A stretch of 64,000 nucleotides of DNA from Lucifuga dentata (lineage: Eukaryota; Chordata; Actinopteri; Ophidiiformes; Bythitidae): the NCBI GenBank assembly GCA_014773175.1, contig VXCM01003155.1:87444-151443 (forward strand), given 5' to 3'. A program made the position numbers and the translations under genes. Each line of letters starts with the position of its first letter. Positions within the stretch are counted from its first letter, which is position 1. Shown here piece after piece: positions 1-13,410 of this stretch. Under the pieces are notes generated by a model. It ran no database searches. It was not told where the DNA came from and saw nothing but the letters and a program-made list of their open reading frames with translations.

Positions 1-22
1 GTCTGTGTCTGTGTCTGTGTCT

Positions 23-62
<40 letters not shown>
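1..62. repeat. GTCTGT/GT microsatellite
   Basis: Runs to within 18 nt of the ndrg4 exon acceptor at 79. Confidence 0.95.
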
Positions 63-63
<1 letters not shown>

Positions 64-79
64 GCCATGGTGACTGCAG

Positions 80-170
80 GTTGCTGTCCAGGATGGCAGG
101 GATGAAGGAGCAGCAATTCACGGAGGAGAAGCCGCTGCTGCCCGAGCAGAGAGGCGTAGATTCAGACATG
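80..170 (+). CDS. ndrg4: ndrg4 alternative N-terminal exon (MAGMKEQQ form)
   Basis: The ATG at 93 opens [20 protein letters not shown] and runs on to GVDSDM. It resembles the MAGLQELRFPEEKPLL start of the long mammalian NDRG4 forms and the NDRG2 N-terminus. The exon is preceded by an acceptor (ctgcag at 74-79). Frame is open from 80 to the ATG, so an upstream 5' exon outside this window is likely. The donor gtcagt at 171 is in phase 0, the same phase as the common exon at 20,259, so direct splicing would be in frame and give about 370 residues. Mammals carry some extra residues here; I could not locate a further small exon. Confidence 0.8.
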
Positions 171-3100
171 GTCAGTTTGCGTCACCTGACTTATTTGCTG
201 TGTGTGTGTGCGTTGTTTGTGACTCTGTACATATGTGCTACGTGTCAGTAATCGTTGTGGTTCATTAATAATCATGCTGTTGTGGGTGTTAGCAATGCTG
301 ATTAGTGTGTGCTGTGTGTGTACCACTGTGAAACTCTTTCTGTATTAAAAGAGAGTCGTTTGTGCTCGTTAGTTGGAATGGCTTATAATTAAACAATGTG
401 TTTGTTTACTAGCGGAGGAGGAAATTATAATGAACTCCATCCAGCCGTGATATTCGATAATGACACAATGAAAGCTCGAAAACTCGTTTGAACTGATGAT
501 GAAAGCCAGAAAGAGAGGTGGAGGACACCGAGAGAAACAAAAACCCGGGCATTGGGCGCTTACATAAAGGCCACTTATGCTAGTCCGCTGACCTTTTACC
601 TGAGTAAAAGGTTGTGCATGAATTAAACGCTCTTGAATGGTTCAGGATGATGGAAATGCAGAGAAACGCCAGAACAGTTTAATGAGAAATTTACTTTTAG
701 AGGCTGATGTTTGAGGCAAGATTTATGGCTGAGAAAGACTCGCTTTCTCCTTAAACCTTTCAAACAGTCGTTTCTTAGCGGGGCGACACTGTTATTATTC
801 CTATGAGCTGTTTGAATTAAAGAAATCCTTCATCCTCAGTCAGAAAAAGTGGGCTTTAAAACATATAAAGATTGCTCGATCCAAGACAAAAAAGAGGAGA
901 GTAGAGAGAAGTGAATAGAAAGTCTGAATTTCTTAAGTCTGAAGTTCTTATTTTGGCTGTTGTGACATTTGAGGATACCAAACAAGCAACAAAATCATTC
1001 TTGGTCAGAACACCATGAAAACAACAACGGTCCTCTGATTTCTTTTTCTTTCTTTTTTTTTTTTTTTAATTACCCATTAAAACGATTTTTGTTGCAGATT
1101 CATCGCAGACATCATCTTCTTCTGGATCTATATCCGTAACTCCACATATTGATCCAGATCTGGGATAATTTACACCTACAACTGTAATGTCAAACAGCAT
1201 TAGCATGATGTTATAGCTACACATGGGCTTTAGTTGCATGTTTCCGGCCTCATTTGTTAATATGTATGACTGCTGTCCAACACTCAGATCAATATCTGAA
1301 TCTGGGCTAAATTGCACGTGTTGATAGTCTTTCTTTGGATACACGTGCTTGAATGTATTCTTAGAGATTGCTTTCTTAGTTTTTTTTTTTTTGAGAAATA
1401 CTGGGGAAAAAAACCCAACAAATTCCTGGTCTTGAAATTTTAAAGGACAACACCAGTGATTTTGCATCTTTGAGCCCATTATATCCTACCCACATACATG
1501 TTAAGTTACTGACAGTCATTTTCCATAACATACTACTGGAGCAGTAAATATTAGAATTGTTTTTACTACCTTCCAGACTACCATTAGAGACTTGAAACGT
1601 ACTTGAGACACATAATCTATCACAGCAAAGTAAGTGTCAAAGTAACTTTATTAAACTGATCCAACATGGATCTGCACGGAAGAAAATGTATGTCTCCACC
1701 AGCAAATATAGTCCCATGCTTTACACCGAAATTAAATTTGGACGTACGTGTTAGCAGGCAAAACATTGAATTTTAAGGTGGATGTAACACCTGAACATTT
1801 GATTTTGAATGAATGGGGGGTTTGGAAAAATAACAGGAAAACTGAAGTACGGGTGTATGTTTTAGAATTTGGTTGTCAGTAACAGTAACTTATATTTGAG
1901 TAGTATTTATTGGGTTTAAGCATGCAAAATCACCAATATGGTCCTTTTAAAGACAATTTGTAAAAATTCCTGTAAATCAATGACAATCCAAACCTGCCTC
2001 AACGTTTAATCACCTTTTCCTTGTCCTAATTTCCATCATCTACAACATTTCCTAGAATCCCACCTGTTAGACAAACAAAATGCTAAAAACATAAGGTCCT
2101 TTTAGTGGATGTTGCTAATCATAAACAGCTGTGGATTATTGTTTTGCTAAACCTCATATTTTTGGTGTAGAAATAAACCCAATGCTAATCACTTTAGCCG
2201 TGACTCACCCAGCTGAAGAAGTCAGTGTCAGAAATAAAACCGTCGCCAGTGAGATTGTTAACTTCTTTATTTTCCAGCTGTATCCCTGAAGCCACGTTAG
2301 TAGCTTATTAGGAGGTAAATGATTTGCATCAAAATCAATAACTAATTAAATAAGTCAAGCTATTGATTAGCTCATGTAGGGAAGGTCATTAGGTCTGCTC
2401 ATTAACGACTCGCTGCTCGTAAGTAATCAAGGCCATCGAGCGCTGCATCGATCAGCTTACATGTTTGCGTGACTCGACAGGCTGATCATTTTATTGTTCT
2501 GTCAAAGATGACTGCACCTTAAACACACTCGCAGCTTCATCTTCTGTCTCTCTTCCTCCAGCTCAATTAAAGTCTACTGTTCTGTTGCACAACAATGTGT
2601 TAGTGATCTTTAAAGGACCATACCATCCATTTTGCATGTTTGAGCCTAATATATTCAATTTTCATACACCTAACGTTACTGACAATCATTTCCCAAAGCA
2701 TACTACTGGAATGGCGAGTTAAAAAAAAATAAAAAATTCCTACCTTCCAGACCACCATTGGTTTCAGTTCATTCTGGTACACTATTAAAATCAACTTGTT
2801 GATACTTGAAACATTCTTGGGATAGGTAATCCATCATCACGAACAAGACGTATTCAGGTTTTTTTTCGTAGTTACTTAATTTTAGTGTGTAAACGCAATA
2901 AAAAGCGCAGAGTGATCTGAAAATGCTTCCTAGTGGTGCATTCAAGTGCTGTAGTGTAGAACTGACAACAGGAAGCATTTTCAGATCACTCCACGCTTTT
3001 TATTGCGCTTAAACGCTAAAATTTAAAAAAACGCTAAACTTCTAAAAAAGCCTGAATATTCGTCTAATTCGTGATGATGGATTACCTATCCCAAGAACGT

Positions 3101-6100
3101 TTCAAGTATCAACAAGTTGATTTTAATAGCGTACCAGAATGAACTGAAACTCAATGGTAGTCTGGAAGGTAGGAAAAAAACATTTTTTTAACTCACCATT
3201 TAAGTAGTATGCTTTGAGAAATGACTGTCAGTAACATTATGTGTCTGAAAATTGAATGTATTAGGCTCAAGCATGCAAAACAACCAGTATGGTCCTTTAA
3301 GCACATTTACTGACTGATTATGTCTTGCCCCAAAACTGGTGAACCACTGGAGTGACCCACTGGAATTAATGCTAGACTACTATAGTGCATTCAGGTCACA
3401 TGGAGATGATAGAGACGATTTCATTTTTAACAACAACCTGGAAGTTTGGGGAATGTTTTGAAGCTGTCATGATGGAAGGAGTCGGCATTCACACAAACTA
3501 AGTGTAAAAATTCCAAGCAGTAGCTTTGGCCCGCCATGACAAACCCTAAAATCCAAAGTACAATTTTCCAAAGCTGAGCTGAATAGAATTTTTTGTTATG
3601 AAACTTGGATCTACGGTCATTCCATGTGACATGAATGCAGCATATTTCCACTGTCGAGCCACAGGGGAACAATCTGCTCCAACAGATTTTCCTCCATCAC
3701 TCATCCCACAACCTGCTCCTCTGTTCCTGTCTCACAAAAGTAAAAGGAAAGCTTCAACTTGACCTTTGACCTGATGCTGTGATAGAAAGTTTGCAAAAAG
3801 AGGAGAGAAGTCACTTTTTGTCAGGTTTAAAGTGGTGGAGGATGACTGATTCATTTTTGGCTCTGAGAAAAGCATGAATGATCTGCATGAAACTTTGCTT
3901 CAGAAACTTTAATAAAGTTTCAGTAATCATTTCTTCTAATGATGATGTTTCAGACTTGTATATTTGGTATGTTTGCTGCTCTTTCTGACCCTGGTTTTTA
4001 TGCAGTAACCATCTTGTTGTGCTTGTTGTTTCACAACACAGCAGGATAAAGGAGAGGAGGCGTCGGGGGGGCACCNCCGTTGGCATGTCTTCGCACGGCA
4101 CTGGCTCCGCCAGACTCGCAGTCGGACCAGTGGGGTCCCCCCGGTAACTACCAGAAACACGGAACAGCCAGACCACCAGACAGACAGAACCAAATGCAGC
4201 GAAGAGAAAACAAACACATTGAACTGAATCAGAAACCAAACATTTAGCACATTTTAGCACTATTGATATTTTAGGAGGTCTAAGACAGTTAAATTTGATC
4301 TTGTTATAGTTTTTAAGCACTAAAACATAAACAGAAATCAGCAGATATTGATTTTAAAGCCAGTATATTACATCAGGCTTCACCATTATCACCAATGAAT
4401 TACTTTCATATGTAACCATCATAATTTCCTTACACAGTTTGCAAAATGTTTTTCAGAGAAAATGTAATGCTGCATTACATGTTCTCATATAGAACCTTCA
4501 TAAAGTACATGTATGTCTCCTCAAAAACATTTCCACCAACATCATTTCTGCAATATCTACCTGTCACATCTCAAGTACACTGAAGTTATGGTTCAGGTTT
4601 GGTTATTAAAGGACCATGTTGTGATTTTGCATGTTTAAGCCCAATAACTTCTACCTGCATACACGTTACATTATTGACATCCATTTTCCAAAACAAAACA
4701 TTATAGTTTTATGTTATTTTGCCAAATCCCCTAATCTTTTAAAAGCAAATGTTCAGGTGATACACACACCTTAAAATTCAGTGTTTTTCCCGCTAATGCG
4801 TACTTCTGATGTATTTCTTCTGGGACTGCGTTTTGGGCGGAGACATACGTTTTCTTCCATGCAAGAGAATGGACCAATGTAATAAGATTGCTCCGACAAA
4901 AAATTTAATAGACATCACGTTCCCTTTGATGGATTTACGTATCTCAAGCACATTTCAAGCCTCTACAAGTTGATTTAATGGCATGTTGCAGTTAACTTAA
5001 ACCAATGGCTGTCTGGAAGGTAGGAAAAACAATTCTAATATTTACCGTATCTGTAATTTGTTTTGGGAAAAGGTGTCGTAACGTAACATGCATGCAGGTT
5101 ATACATATTGGGCTCAAACATGCAAAACCACCTGTATGATTCTTTAAGCATATGGAAAGATTGTTGCCATATATAAATAATATAAATGTCATCGATGACT
5201 AATACAGTGAGATGGGACACAAACCTGGTCTGAACTACGTTAAAAATCTCATTACACATAAACACAAATCACGAGTTGCAGATGAAAGTAATTTGTAGGA
5301 GACATGTTGTAGTCGTGCATCTAGTACCAGCGTTTCCTCTATAGATGTTGACCCTCATCTCACAATGTCAGTCCGATATCATTGATCCATTTTGTCCCCA
5401 GAAGCTTAGTGGACAGATGCTGGTTTGGATGCTAGTTCCAGAGATTTTTACATGACCCTAGATAAACAAAATAACTGGACAGTAGAACAGAAAGCAGAAA
5501 ACTCAGAGCACAGAAATAGTCTGTTTCCTAGAAATAGCAAACAGCAAAGATCTTTTCCCTGAAGTGTTTTTGGAAGCTTATAAAAAATTGAGCATGAGGA
5601 CTGATTTTTGTCCTGCAGCGATCCAAACTCGGGCTGGATGAGAGCACTAGAGGTTTCCTTTCATAGCATCTCCGGGATCGGCTTAATCAAGGCTGTCAGT
5701 GAATTACATTTAGCGCAGCAGTAATTTTGCTTTTCAGCAGAGATCCTGTGAAAGGCCGAAAAACGAGGCCAGATCTCCATCTGTGAAACCAGCATCTGCA
5801 CAGAGAGACGGAATGCTAAAACAAATACATCAAAACAGCAAGTAGCAACATTTGACAAGAGAGGAAGTGCTGCAACTGCATTCAGTGCAGTTAAAGGACA
5901 ATACTGGCGATTTTACATGTTTGAGCCCAATATATACAACCTGACAACCAAAATGTACCACTGGAGTGGTAACTATTAGAATTGTTTTTCCTACCTTCCA
6001 GACTGACATTGCTTTTAGTTCATTTCAATAGGTTATTAAAAAAATCTATTTGTAGAGACTTGAAACATGCTTGACATTACAATCCATCACAGTGAACATG

Positions 6101-9100
6101 ATGTCTTTTAAAATTTTTGTCAAAGTAAACTTTATTTAACTGGTTCAACATGGAGGACGTATATCTCCACCAGTAAATATAGTCCCAGGAGAAAACTGTT
6201 TTCTTTACCGAGAAATTAAATAAGACCTTTCCCTTCTACATTCAGATGTACATGTTAGCAGGTGAAACATTGAATTTTATGGTGGATGTACCACGTGAAA
6301 ATTTGAGTTTGAAAGATTAGGGGATTTGGCAAAATAACAGGAAAACTAAAATATGATTTTGGAATTTGGTTGTCAGTAGCAATGTGTATGTGTGTATTAT
6401 GTATTGGGCTTAAACAAGCAAAATTGACAGTATGGTTGTTTAATCTGCCTGTACCATGATACAGTCTAATCAGATGTACTGATGATTAACACCCACATCA
6501 CCTCAAAATGTAACCTCTTCCTTCTCCTTTCCAAGAGTAATCAACATTTCATTTTAATTTTGCTAAAGCTCGACAAGCCTAACAATGAACGTAGAATTCA
6601 TGCTGCAGCTGCACACACACACCTCAGCATTCACATCGTGTTGGGAGTAATAGGAAAGAGAAGAGTGCCGCCTGCTGGTCCGACCACCCCACTGTCATCA
6701 CTGACATCCTCTCAGAAAACATTTTGCATGGAAATCCACAGGAGTGAAGCTGCCCTGTTAGTCACGCCTCCTTTTCCCCTTCACATGTCATGAATCAGCA
6801 GCATGTTGGAAAAGCTTCTCACTCATTCTGCATCATTTCAAACGGACAGAATCATCTCGTCCAGGGCAGCTTCTGGTCTTGTTGTTGACGTCTCTCTCTC
6901 CAGGTGTGACCTGGCTTTGTTCACAGACTGAACGAAGTGGCAGCCATCTCCTTCCTTTCCCAGTCCGCTTCACTCTTATTAATACAAAATTGCTCTTTCT
7001 TTTACTCGTTTTCCCCTGCCTCGGTTTTGACTTCATGTATCCATCTTTAATTAAATAATTAATTAATGCTGTCATGTTTTCTTTCAGAAATTGTGTCAGA
7101 AATGCTCTTGCTAACTCACAAAGTAACCTCATCTTTGCATGTTTAACTCATAGGTTGAGGCGTAAAAACCATGTATGCAACAAAACACGTACTAATGTTT
7201 GAACTCATGTGCATGTGCAGTTTTTTTTTTTTTTTTTTTTTTTTTGCCCAGATTTCCAGATGTTTCTGCTTTGCTACATTACAGCAAATGACATAACTAA
7301 TCTTAAAGATTAGTTACAGTATTTGTGTTGCTATTAAAGGACCATACCACCCATTTTGCATGTTTGAGCCGAATATATTAAATTTTCATACATGTAAAGT
7401 TACTGACAATCATTTCCCAAAGGATAAAACCATATTTCAATTTTCCTGATATTTTGCAAAATCTCTTATTCTTTCAAAATCAAATATTCAAGTGATACAC
7501 CCACCTTAAAAATCCATGTTTCACCTACTAATAGTTATGCAGCCATATGAAGTCACGGTCATTTAAATTTTTTGATAAACGCAGGTCTTCTTTTGGGACT
7601 ATATTCCCCGGTGGAGGCATACATTCACTCCGCACTTTTTATTGCACTTAAACGCTAAAATTATGAAACTTTGAGAAAAAACCTGAATACTCGTCTTGTT
7701 TGCGATGATGGATTACCTATCCCAAGAATGTTTCAAGTATCAACAAGTTGATTTTAATAGCGTACCAGAATGAACTGAAACCAATGGCAGTTTGGAAGGT
7801 AGGAAAAACATTTTTAATTCACCGTTCCAGTAGTATGCTTTGGGAAGTGATTGTCAGTAACTTTAAGTGTATAAAATTTTAATATATTAGGCTCCAACAT
7901 GCAAAATGGGTGGTATGGTCCTTTAAGCATATTAAGCATATTTCAAGCACATTGAAATATGTTATGATCATTTTAATATCATTTCTTCTTAAAGGACCAT
8001 GCAGATTTTGTATGTTTGAGCCCAGTATATATACTGTACAACCCACATACGTCTTATGTTACTGCCAATGATTTTCCAAAATATACTGTAAATATTAGAA
8101 TTGTTTTTCCTACCTACATGCATGCCATTGGTTTCAGTTTATTCCAGTTTGCTATAAAAATCAACTTTTAGAGACCTGAAACATACTTGAGATAAGTAAT
8201 CCATCACATTGAACAAAACATCTATTAAATTGTTTGCCAAAATAATGTAATTTTAGTGTTTCACTGCATTTAAAAGCACTGAGCGATCTGAAAATGTTTC
8301 CTGGTGGAAACCTTCTCCATCAGGGAATATCATCCCAGGAGAAGTCGGCTTTTACCAGAGAAATTAAAACAGCTAGTTTTCTTCAATCATTTGATTTTTG
8401 GAAAATTAGGGGATTTGGCAAAATAACACAGAAATTAAAATATGGTTTTATGTTTTGGGAAACATATCGGGCTCAGTATGATACGGCCCTTTAAAAAGAC
8501 AGTCATGATATATTCCTCAAAAAATCATCCCGAAATTTCCAAATTTCAACACATCAACCTGCAAGATAGCAAACAATTTTCTACAAGAAAGGAATATATA
8601 TCAAAATAAATTCACCCAGTAACATTAAAGCTTCCCAAACTCTGTCAGTCATGTTTTATCTGTTTTGGCGTTGCGAGAAGTCCGACCAGCTTTCAGGGAT
8701 CGTGAAAGCACCCAGTCCTGCAGCCAGATAAGGAAAATGTTTTATGACGGTGCCTATCTTCTTACAGACACAGAGGACTGCTGAGGTGGCTCTGCTCTCA
8801 TCCTGTATTAACACACCATCTTCCCTCACTTACCGATGACTCATTGCCAGCATCTCTCATGCATTTTAGTCAATTATCTTCACACTCTGTAGAAGGAGAT
8901 GAGCTGAAGTAACAGGTACATTTGGCTCTGTGCAGAAATACTGATGGGTGGAAATACTATAAGTGCATATGCATTTGTTGGATGAATGTAATGAGAATGG
9001 ACTTTTAGATCCTGAAGCTTGGCATTTATGACTTCTTTTGTCACAAAACTAAAGCAGGATATTAAAACTTAGTGTAATTTGGTAGCATCAGAAATAGTTC

Positions 9101-10477
9101 AAAACTACTGAATGTCAAAGGATGAAGTGTTATTACATATTTTTGAAAATTAGTTAAACCCCTCTGTCACAATAAAGATTTGTAAAAAATGTGAGGTTTC
9201 CAATGGAGAACAGATTTTTAAGATACTAAATTATTTTATCTGTCTGATGTTTAAAGGACCATACCGGTGATTTTGCATGTTTGAGCCCAATAAATACAAC
9301 TCGCAGACATGGTATGTTATTGGCAATCATTTTCAACATATAAACCCGTATTTATTTTTCATGTTATTTTGCCAAATCCCCTAATCTTTAAAAATCAAAT
9401 GTTCAGGTGACACCTTAAAATTCAATGATTCACCTGCTGACATGGTCATTTTCATTTCTCGATAACAGCAGTTGTCTCTCCTGGGACTATATTCTCTGGC
9501 GGAGATATACATTTTGTGTAGCTCTTTGTTGGACCAGTCAGGATCAAATAAATTTGATAAAAAATTTAATAGACATTTTGTTCACTGTGATGGATTATCT
9601 ATCTTATGCTTATCTCAAGCATGTTTCAAGTCTCTACCAATTGATTTTTGTAGCATAGTGGAATGAAGTGAAACCAGTGACAGCTTGGAAGGCAGTTTGG
9701 AAAATGGTTGGCATTAATGCAACATGTTGGGCTTAAACATGCAAAATCACTGGATTGGCCCTTTAATGCCAGGATATATTTGATGTTAATAGTGCGTATG
9801 TGCATGATGGCTGCTATCTGCATGTGTTTGCAAGATGCAATACGTGCAAAAGATGGGAGGGCAGTAATGTCAACGTTTGTCATGTAAGCATTGAAAAGGA
9901 AAATGAAGCACTTTATCGAGAAAATAGATTTAATGGCCACACAAATCATCTTCATCATCATATTACTGCTGTTTTTTCTCCCCTTCATAAAATTAGTCAA
10001 ATGCTGCTCATCCCAAGCTTTGTTTTCAATTGTTGAGCAAAACTAGAAGCATTTCTTTTTATGGTGCACTGTGGCAAACAGAGATGATTTATCTTTCAGC
10101 CATCACATCGCCCCCTAGTGGATTTATCCTGTAGAATGACATAAAGTACACAAATGAGAATGTATGACACACTCGCAAAGCAAATGTGTGTGTGTGCATA
10201 GTTAAAATCAAGCATGAGCCTGGATTAATTCAAGATTTTCTCTGTTAAAATAAGTAAGGTATTGAAAAAGTACCATAAAGGAATTGGTGTTGAAGTCAAA
10301 GTACTAGTATTCATACTTCAAAAATATTTTAAATGATACCCAAAGCAGCAAATGCTAAGCATGCTGTGTATTTGTGAGTGTTTTTGTTCAGAGACAAAGT
10401 GAATCGTTCAGCTCATCTCTGGATTTAATGTGATGATATTTAACTGCTGAGGCGCTGGAAAACTGGGCTTTTTATTC

Positions 10478-10526
<49 letters not shown>

Positions 10527-10637
10527 ACCGACAGCGTACGGCTCATGTCGCTCTTCTGTAAATGTAGCAGCTCCAACAGCTGAACCACCATTTAATCATG
10601 AGGAAAATACTGTGGAAGTTTTCTGTCTGTTACATCA

Positions 10638-10682
<45 letters not shown>

Positions 10683-10760
10683 NTCTCTGCAGGGAAGCTG
10701 TGAACAGCTGATGCCAGTAGGCGACTGGAAGGTATTTGAGCTGATGTGTGTTGCTGTTGC

Positions 10761-10811
<51 letters not shown>

Positions 10812-12285
10812 CCCTCTCTCTTACACACACACACAAGCACTCTCACATTTCATCTCTTCTCATCTCATCAATTCTAACATGCTCAATGTCAGCATCTGTC
10901 ATACTATGTAATATAGGATTTTTTTTAACCTGTTTATTTTATTTTATCTTTTATTTATTTATTTATTTAGTTACAGTGCAGCTTTCTAGGTGTCAGATTA
11001 AACCCAAATGCAATAAAAAGTAAAACTGCCAAAAAAAAAAAAAAANAAAAAAAAAAAAAAAGTCACGTTTGTCAGCCCTTAGTTGTGCACTAGGTGTGTA
11101 TTTACTGGATTCCTTACATCAGTTTTTACACTTTTATACTGAGAATCAAAACTCTCTGGCTTCTAAAGTAATTTAGCTCATTGTGCAGCCAGCTTGTTAG
11201 CTCCTCAAGGTGTGTGAGGAGTCGAGCATCACACCTGTGACTTGAGGATTATTTTAGTCAGACACATGCTGAGTGTCTGACAGGAATGATGCAACTCGTC
11301 TCGTCAAACACTTCTGCTTCACACATTTGAACCTGACACATTTCATCTCTAAAAATAACGCCGCGTCGCCAGCACCGTGCGTTGTTTTGAATGCTGGCTG
11401 GTACACTGCAAAAACGTCTATCTAACAAATAATTAGTATTCAGTCTTCAAGTAATTCTATTTGAATACATTGCGAAAGAATAAGTCTAATTCTAAACGTA
11501 GAATGTGTGTAGGTGTTTTTTCTCTGCTTGAATAGGTGGAGAAATCCATTGGGAATGAAAGTATCTGAGCGCCATTCATGCTACATAGAAAATGATGTTA
11601 GGGTCTGTCTGTCTGTCTGCAGTCAAATCAAATCATGGTAGAAACTTAAAGGACCATACCGGTGATTGTGCATGTTTCATCAATAAATACAACCCACATA
11701 CACATCATGTTATACCAACCATTCTCCAAAACATAAAACTGTGTATGAGTTTCCCTGTTATTTTACCAAATCCCCTAATCTTTCAAAATCAAATGCTCAG
11801 GTGATACACACACCTTAAAATTCAATGTTTCACCTGCTAACATCCAAATGTAGAGGTTACGGTCATTTTTAATTTCCCGGTAGAAGCTGTCTTCTATATT
11901 TCCTGGCGGAGACATACATTTTTTTCCGTGCAGCTCCATGCTGTATCAGTTAACTTCATCAACAAAAAAAAACAATAAGAACATCAATTGGTTTGCTGTA
12001 ATAGATTATCTCAAGCACGTTTCAACTCTCTGCAAGTTGATTTTTATAACATACTGGGATGAATAGAAATCAGTGGCAGTCTGGAACATAGGAAAAACAA
12101 TTTTAAATGTACCACTCCAGCAGCAGTATTGAGAAAATGGTTGGCAGTTATGTAACATGTATGTACGTTGTAAGTAGATCAAGTTTAGGAGGCATTGTTT
12201 GCTTGCTGTTACCCCAAATGCTGTGAATCAGATTCTCATTATGACTTGAGAAAATGCTAGTAGAGAGGCAGAGAAGTGACAGCAA

Positions 12286-12328
<43 letters not shown>

Positions 12329-13050
12329 ATGTGTCACTGGGGTGTGTATGAGTTATCACACTGCATATACAGCAGTTGACAAACAGTGGAAAGGCAGTTA
12401 TACTGCAGATGTGAAATGTTAACAGACCTGCAAATGAAACAAGTGGAAACTGCACTCAAATCAAAATCAATCAATCAATCAATCAAACTTTATTTATATA
12501 ACACCTTACATACAAGTCAGTGCAACTCAAAGTGCTTCATAGGCGATTGACAAATTTCATCAGTATTAGAATGTGAGACTAATCAAAATAATAGTAAATA
12601 AAAGCTGTGATAACACATAAGACAATAAAAACTAAGCAGTAAGAAAGAAAAAAAAATAAAGTGATTACTTAAAAACAATAAGATGCTATAAAATTATAAA
12701 ACACTAGATGAAACCAGGCTGAATAGATGGGTTTTAAGTTTATGTTTAAAAATATCAATATTTTCAGCTCGTCTTAGATCCTCAGGAAGGCTGTTCTAGC
12801 GGCTTGGAGCATAACAACTCAATAATTAAAAAGAGATTAACACGATGGTGGAAGATTTACAAAACAAGTTTTTAAAGATTTTCAGGGGTCAATAATTGTT
12901 AAAAATGACCTTTTAATGTGTAGTGATGTCATATAGTCAAAATTCCTTCTGCTTCACTGTCTGCTGACAGAGATTGTATGTTTAAAGTAGCCGTGTGATG
13001 CAGAGTCAGCGGGGAGAGAGTTAATCTGCTATGTGGAGGAAAGGGGGACA

Positions 13051-13087
<37 letters not shown>

Positions 13088-13371
13088 GAAAGCAAAAAGC
13101 TGCCCTTATAAGTAGAGTCAGCATGCTGAGCTTTCTATTGACAGGAAAAGGGGGATAGAGGGAGAGAAAGGGTAGAGATGGAGACAAAGAGCTGGACTGC
13201 TGAATAACTGTGTATAAGTGTGTAGTGCGTGTGTTCTTGTGTGTGTGCGTGTGTGTGTGTGTGTGGTCGCTGTATCAGCAGGATGGATGCTCTGACACCA
13301 TCACAACTCTGTCAACCTGCACGTACGCATCACCCTCCACCAAACATATACTGTTATATTTTAACTAGAGA

Positions 13372-13410
<39 letters not shown>

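Noticed and set aside
33..92. Upstream ATG at 33 extending the ndrg4 N-terminus
   Set aside because: It lies in the GT microsatellite and before a splice acceptor at 78-79, so it is intronic.
1066..1479. 137-residue minus-strand frame
   Set aside because: Overlaps the end of a TTAA-family element and a poly-A tract; no recognisable domain.
10483..10911. 142-residue frame rich in CV and LS repeats
   Set aside because: It is a translation of GT and CT microsatellites with an N inside.
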